From DAOMOP01 sp035444405 (GTDB lineage Bacteria; Pseudomonadota; Gammaproteobacteria; Burkholderiales; Rhodocyclaceae), in assembly GCA_035444405.1 (NCBI GenBank), contig DAOMOP010000201.1, forward strand, positions 1 through 7,373: a DNA stretch of 7,373 nt, written 5' to 3'. Under the pieces are notes generated by a model that saw nothing but the letters and a program-made list of their open reading frames with translations, was not told the origin of the DNA and did no database searches. Positions 6,586-7,373 of the stretch are shown here, piece after piece. The first letter of the stretch is position 1; each line of letters begins with the position of its first letter. The translations under genes were made by a program, and so were the position numbers.

Positions 6586-7373
6586 TTACGCGGCCTCCAG
6601 TTGGTTCTGACGCTGCTCGGCGATCTCGGCGAGCGCACGGCGATATTCATGCGGCATCACCTTCACGAACTTGGTGCGGAAGGTGCTCCAGTTGTCGAGG
6701 ATCTGACGGGCACGCAGGCTGCCGGTGAAGCGCACGTGGCGTTCGATCAGCCCCTTCAGGATCAGCTCGTCGCCCATCTCGAGGTGATCGATGTCGACGT
6801 GGCCGAGCGACTCGAGGTCGTCGCCGGACTCCGAGCCCTTGCGCGCCTCGATCTCGTCGGGCAGCGGCTCGAGCGCGACCTGCGCCATGTTGCAGCGGTG
6901 CTCGAAGGTGCCGTCCTCGTCATAAACGTAGGCGATGCCGCCCGACATGCCGGCGGCGAAGTTGCGCCCGGTGTGGCCGAGCACCACCACCGTGCCGCCG
7001 GTCATGTACTCGCAGCCGTGGTCGCCGACGCCCTCGACGACCGCGGTCGCACCCGAGTTGCGCACCGCGAAGCGTTCGCCGGCCACGCCCGAGAAATACA
7101 CCTCGCCCTCGATCGCGCCGTACAGCACGGTGTTGCCGACGATGATGTTGTCAGTGCTGCTGCCGCGAAACTCGGCCTGCGGGCGCACGATGATGCGGCC
7201 GCCGGACAAGCCCTTGCCGACATAGTCGTTGCCTTCACCCACCAGTTCGAGCGTGATGCCACGCGCGAGGAACGCGCCGAAGCTCTGGCCCGCGGTCCCG
7301 GTCAGCTTGACCCGAATGGTGCCGTCCGGCAGCCCGGCATGGCCGTAGCGCGCGGCGACGCGCCCCGACAGCA
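6586..7373 (-). CDS. gltB: Glutamate synthase (NADPH) large (alpha) subunit, C-terminal 262 residues (start beyond the right edge)
   Basis: GltB carries the glutaminase and 2-oxoglutarate amination sites of glutamate synthase. Only the C-terminal GXGXG beta-helix domain is visible. The frame is open from the right edge. It includes GTAGQSFGAFLARGIT, then NDYVGKGLSGGRI, YGAIEGEVYFSGVAGERFAVRNSG, and the repeated glycine turns of EYMTGGTVVVLGHTGRNFAAGMSGGIAY. The last part is the helical tail ending QNQLEAA. The amidotransferase, central and FMN-binding domains and the [3Fe-4S] cysteines lie outside the window. The domain is structural, channelling ammonia between sites, and its sequence looks intact. 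The stop at 6586-6588 lies two bases from the gltD start, and gltD's ribosome binding site is in its last codons, which couples synthesis of the two subunits. Confidence 0.97.
   Translation of the reverse strand, partial: LSGRVAARYGHAGLPDGTIRVKLTGTAGQSFGAFLARGITLELVGEGNDYVGKGLSGGRIIVRPQAEFRGSSTDNIIVGNTVLYGAIEGEVYFSGVAGERFAVRNSGATAVVEGVGDHGCEYMTGGTVVVLGHTGRNFAAGMSGGIAYVYDEDGTFEHRCNMAQVALEPLPDEIEARKGSESGDDLESLGHVDIDHLEMGDELILKGLIERHVRFTGSLRARQILDNWSTFRTKFVKVMPHEYRRALAEIAEQRQNQLEAA
6594..6598 (-). promoter_or_regulatory. Ribosome binding site of gltD, inside the end of gltB
   Basis: The minus strand reads GGAGG, a perfect Shine-Dalgarno core, ten bases before the gltD ATG and within the last codons of gltB. 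It confirms the gltD start and implies that ribosomes finishing gltB can restart on gltD. Confidence 0.7.

Overview
The window is about two-thirds G+C, gene-dense, and made mostly of housekeeping metabolism. The gene set (GlmU-GlmS pair, a MaoC/phosphotransacetylase fusion followed by acetate kinase, and a GltB-GltD glutamate synthase pair) and the protein sequences suggest a betaproteobacterium, possibly Rhodocyclales or Burkholderiales. That assignment is inference from family resemblance; there is no rRNA or other marker here to settle it.

Layout. (1) Positions 1-1573, minus strand: glmU followed 16 bp later by the first 63 codons of glmS, which runs off the left edge. Together they make UDP-N-acetylglucosamine for peptidoglycan and lipopolysaccharide. 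(2) Positions 1574-1758: a 185-bp divergent promoter region. It holds a -10-like TAGAAT box for each direction, a perfect 9-bp-arm inverted repeat between them, and a near-copy of the repeat arm at the expected rightward start site. (3) Positions 1759-4361, plus strand: a MaoC-hydratase/phosphate acyltransferase fusion overlapping acetate kinase (ackA) by an ATGA junction, so a translationally coupled acyl-CoA to acyl-phosphate to acid plus ATP pathway. (4) Positions 4362-4509: 148 bp with no gene. A small hairpin over the ackA stop lies at its left end and a good Shine-Dalgarno for the next gene at its right end. (5) Positions 4510-5103, plus strand: a Uma2-family (DUF820) predicted nuclease-fold protein, the only accessory-type gene here. 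(6) Positions 5120-7373, minus strand: gltD preceded by the last 262 codons of gltB, which runs off the right edge. These are the small and large subunits of NADPH glutamate synthase. gltD converges on the Uma2 gene with a 16-bp gap.

How the genes fit together: GlmS and GltB both use glutamine as nitrogen donor, while GlmU and the phosphotransacetylase both draw on acetyl-CoA. The two acetyl-CoA users are divergently transcribed from one short control region, which is the most interesting regulatory feature. I did not find an obviously new multi-gene system. The points worth a second look are the palindrome and repeated half-sites in the divergent promoter, the hydratase-acyltransferase fusion coupled to ackA, and the orphan Uma2 gene.
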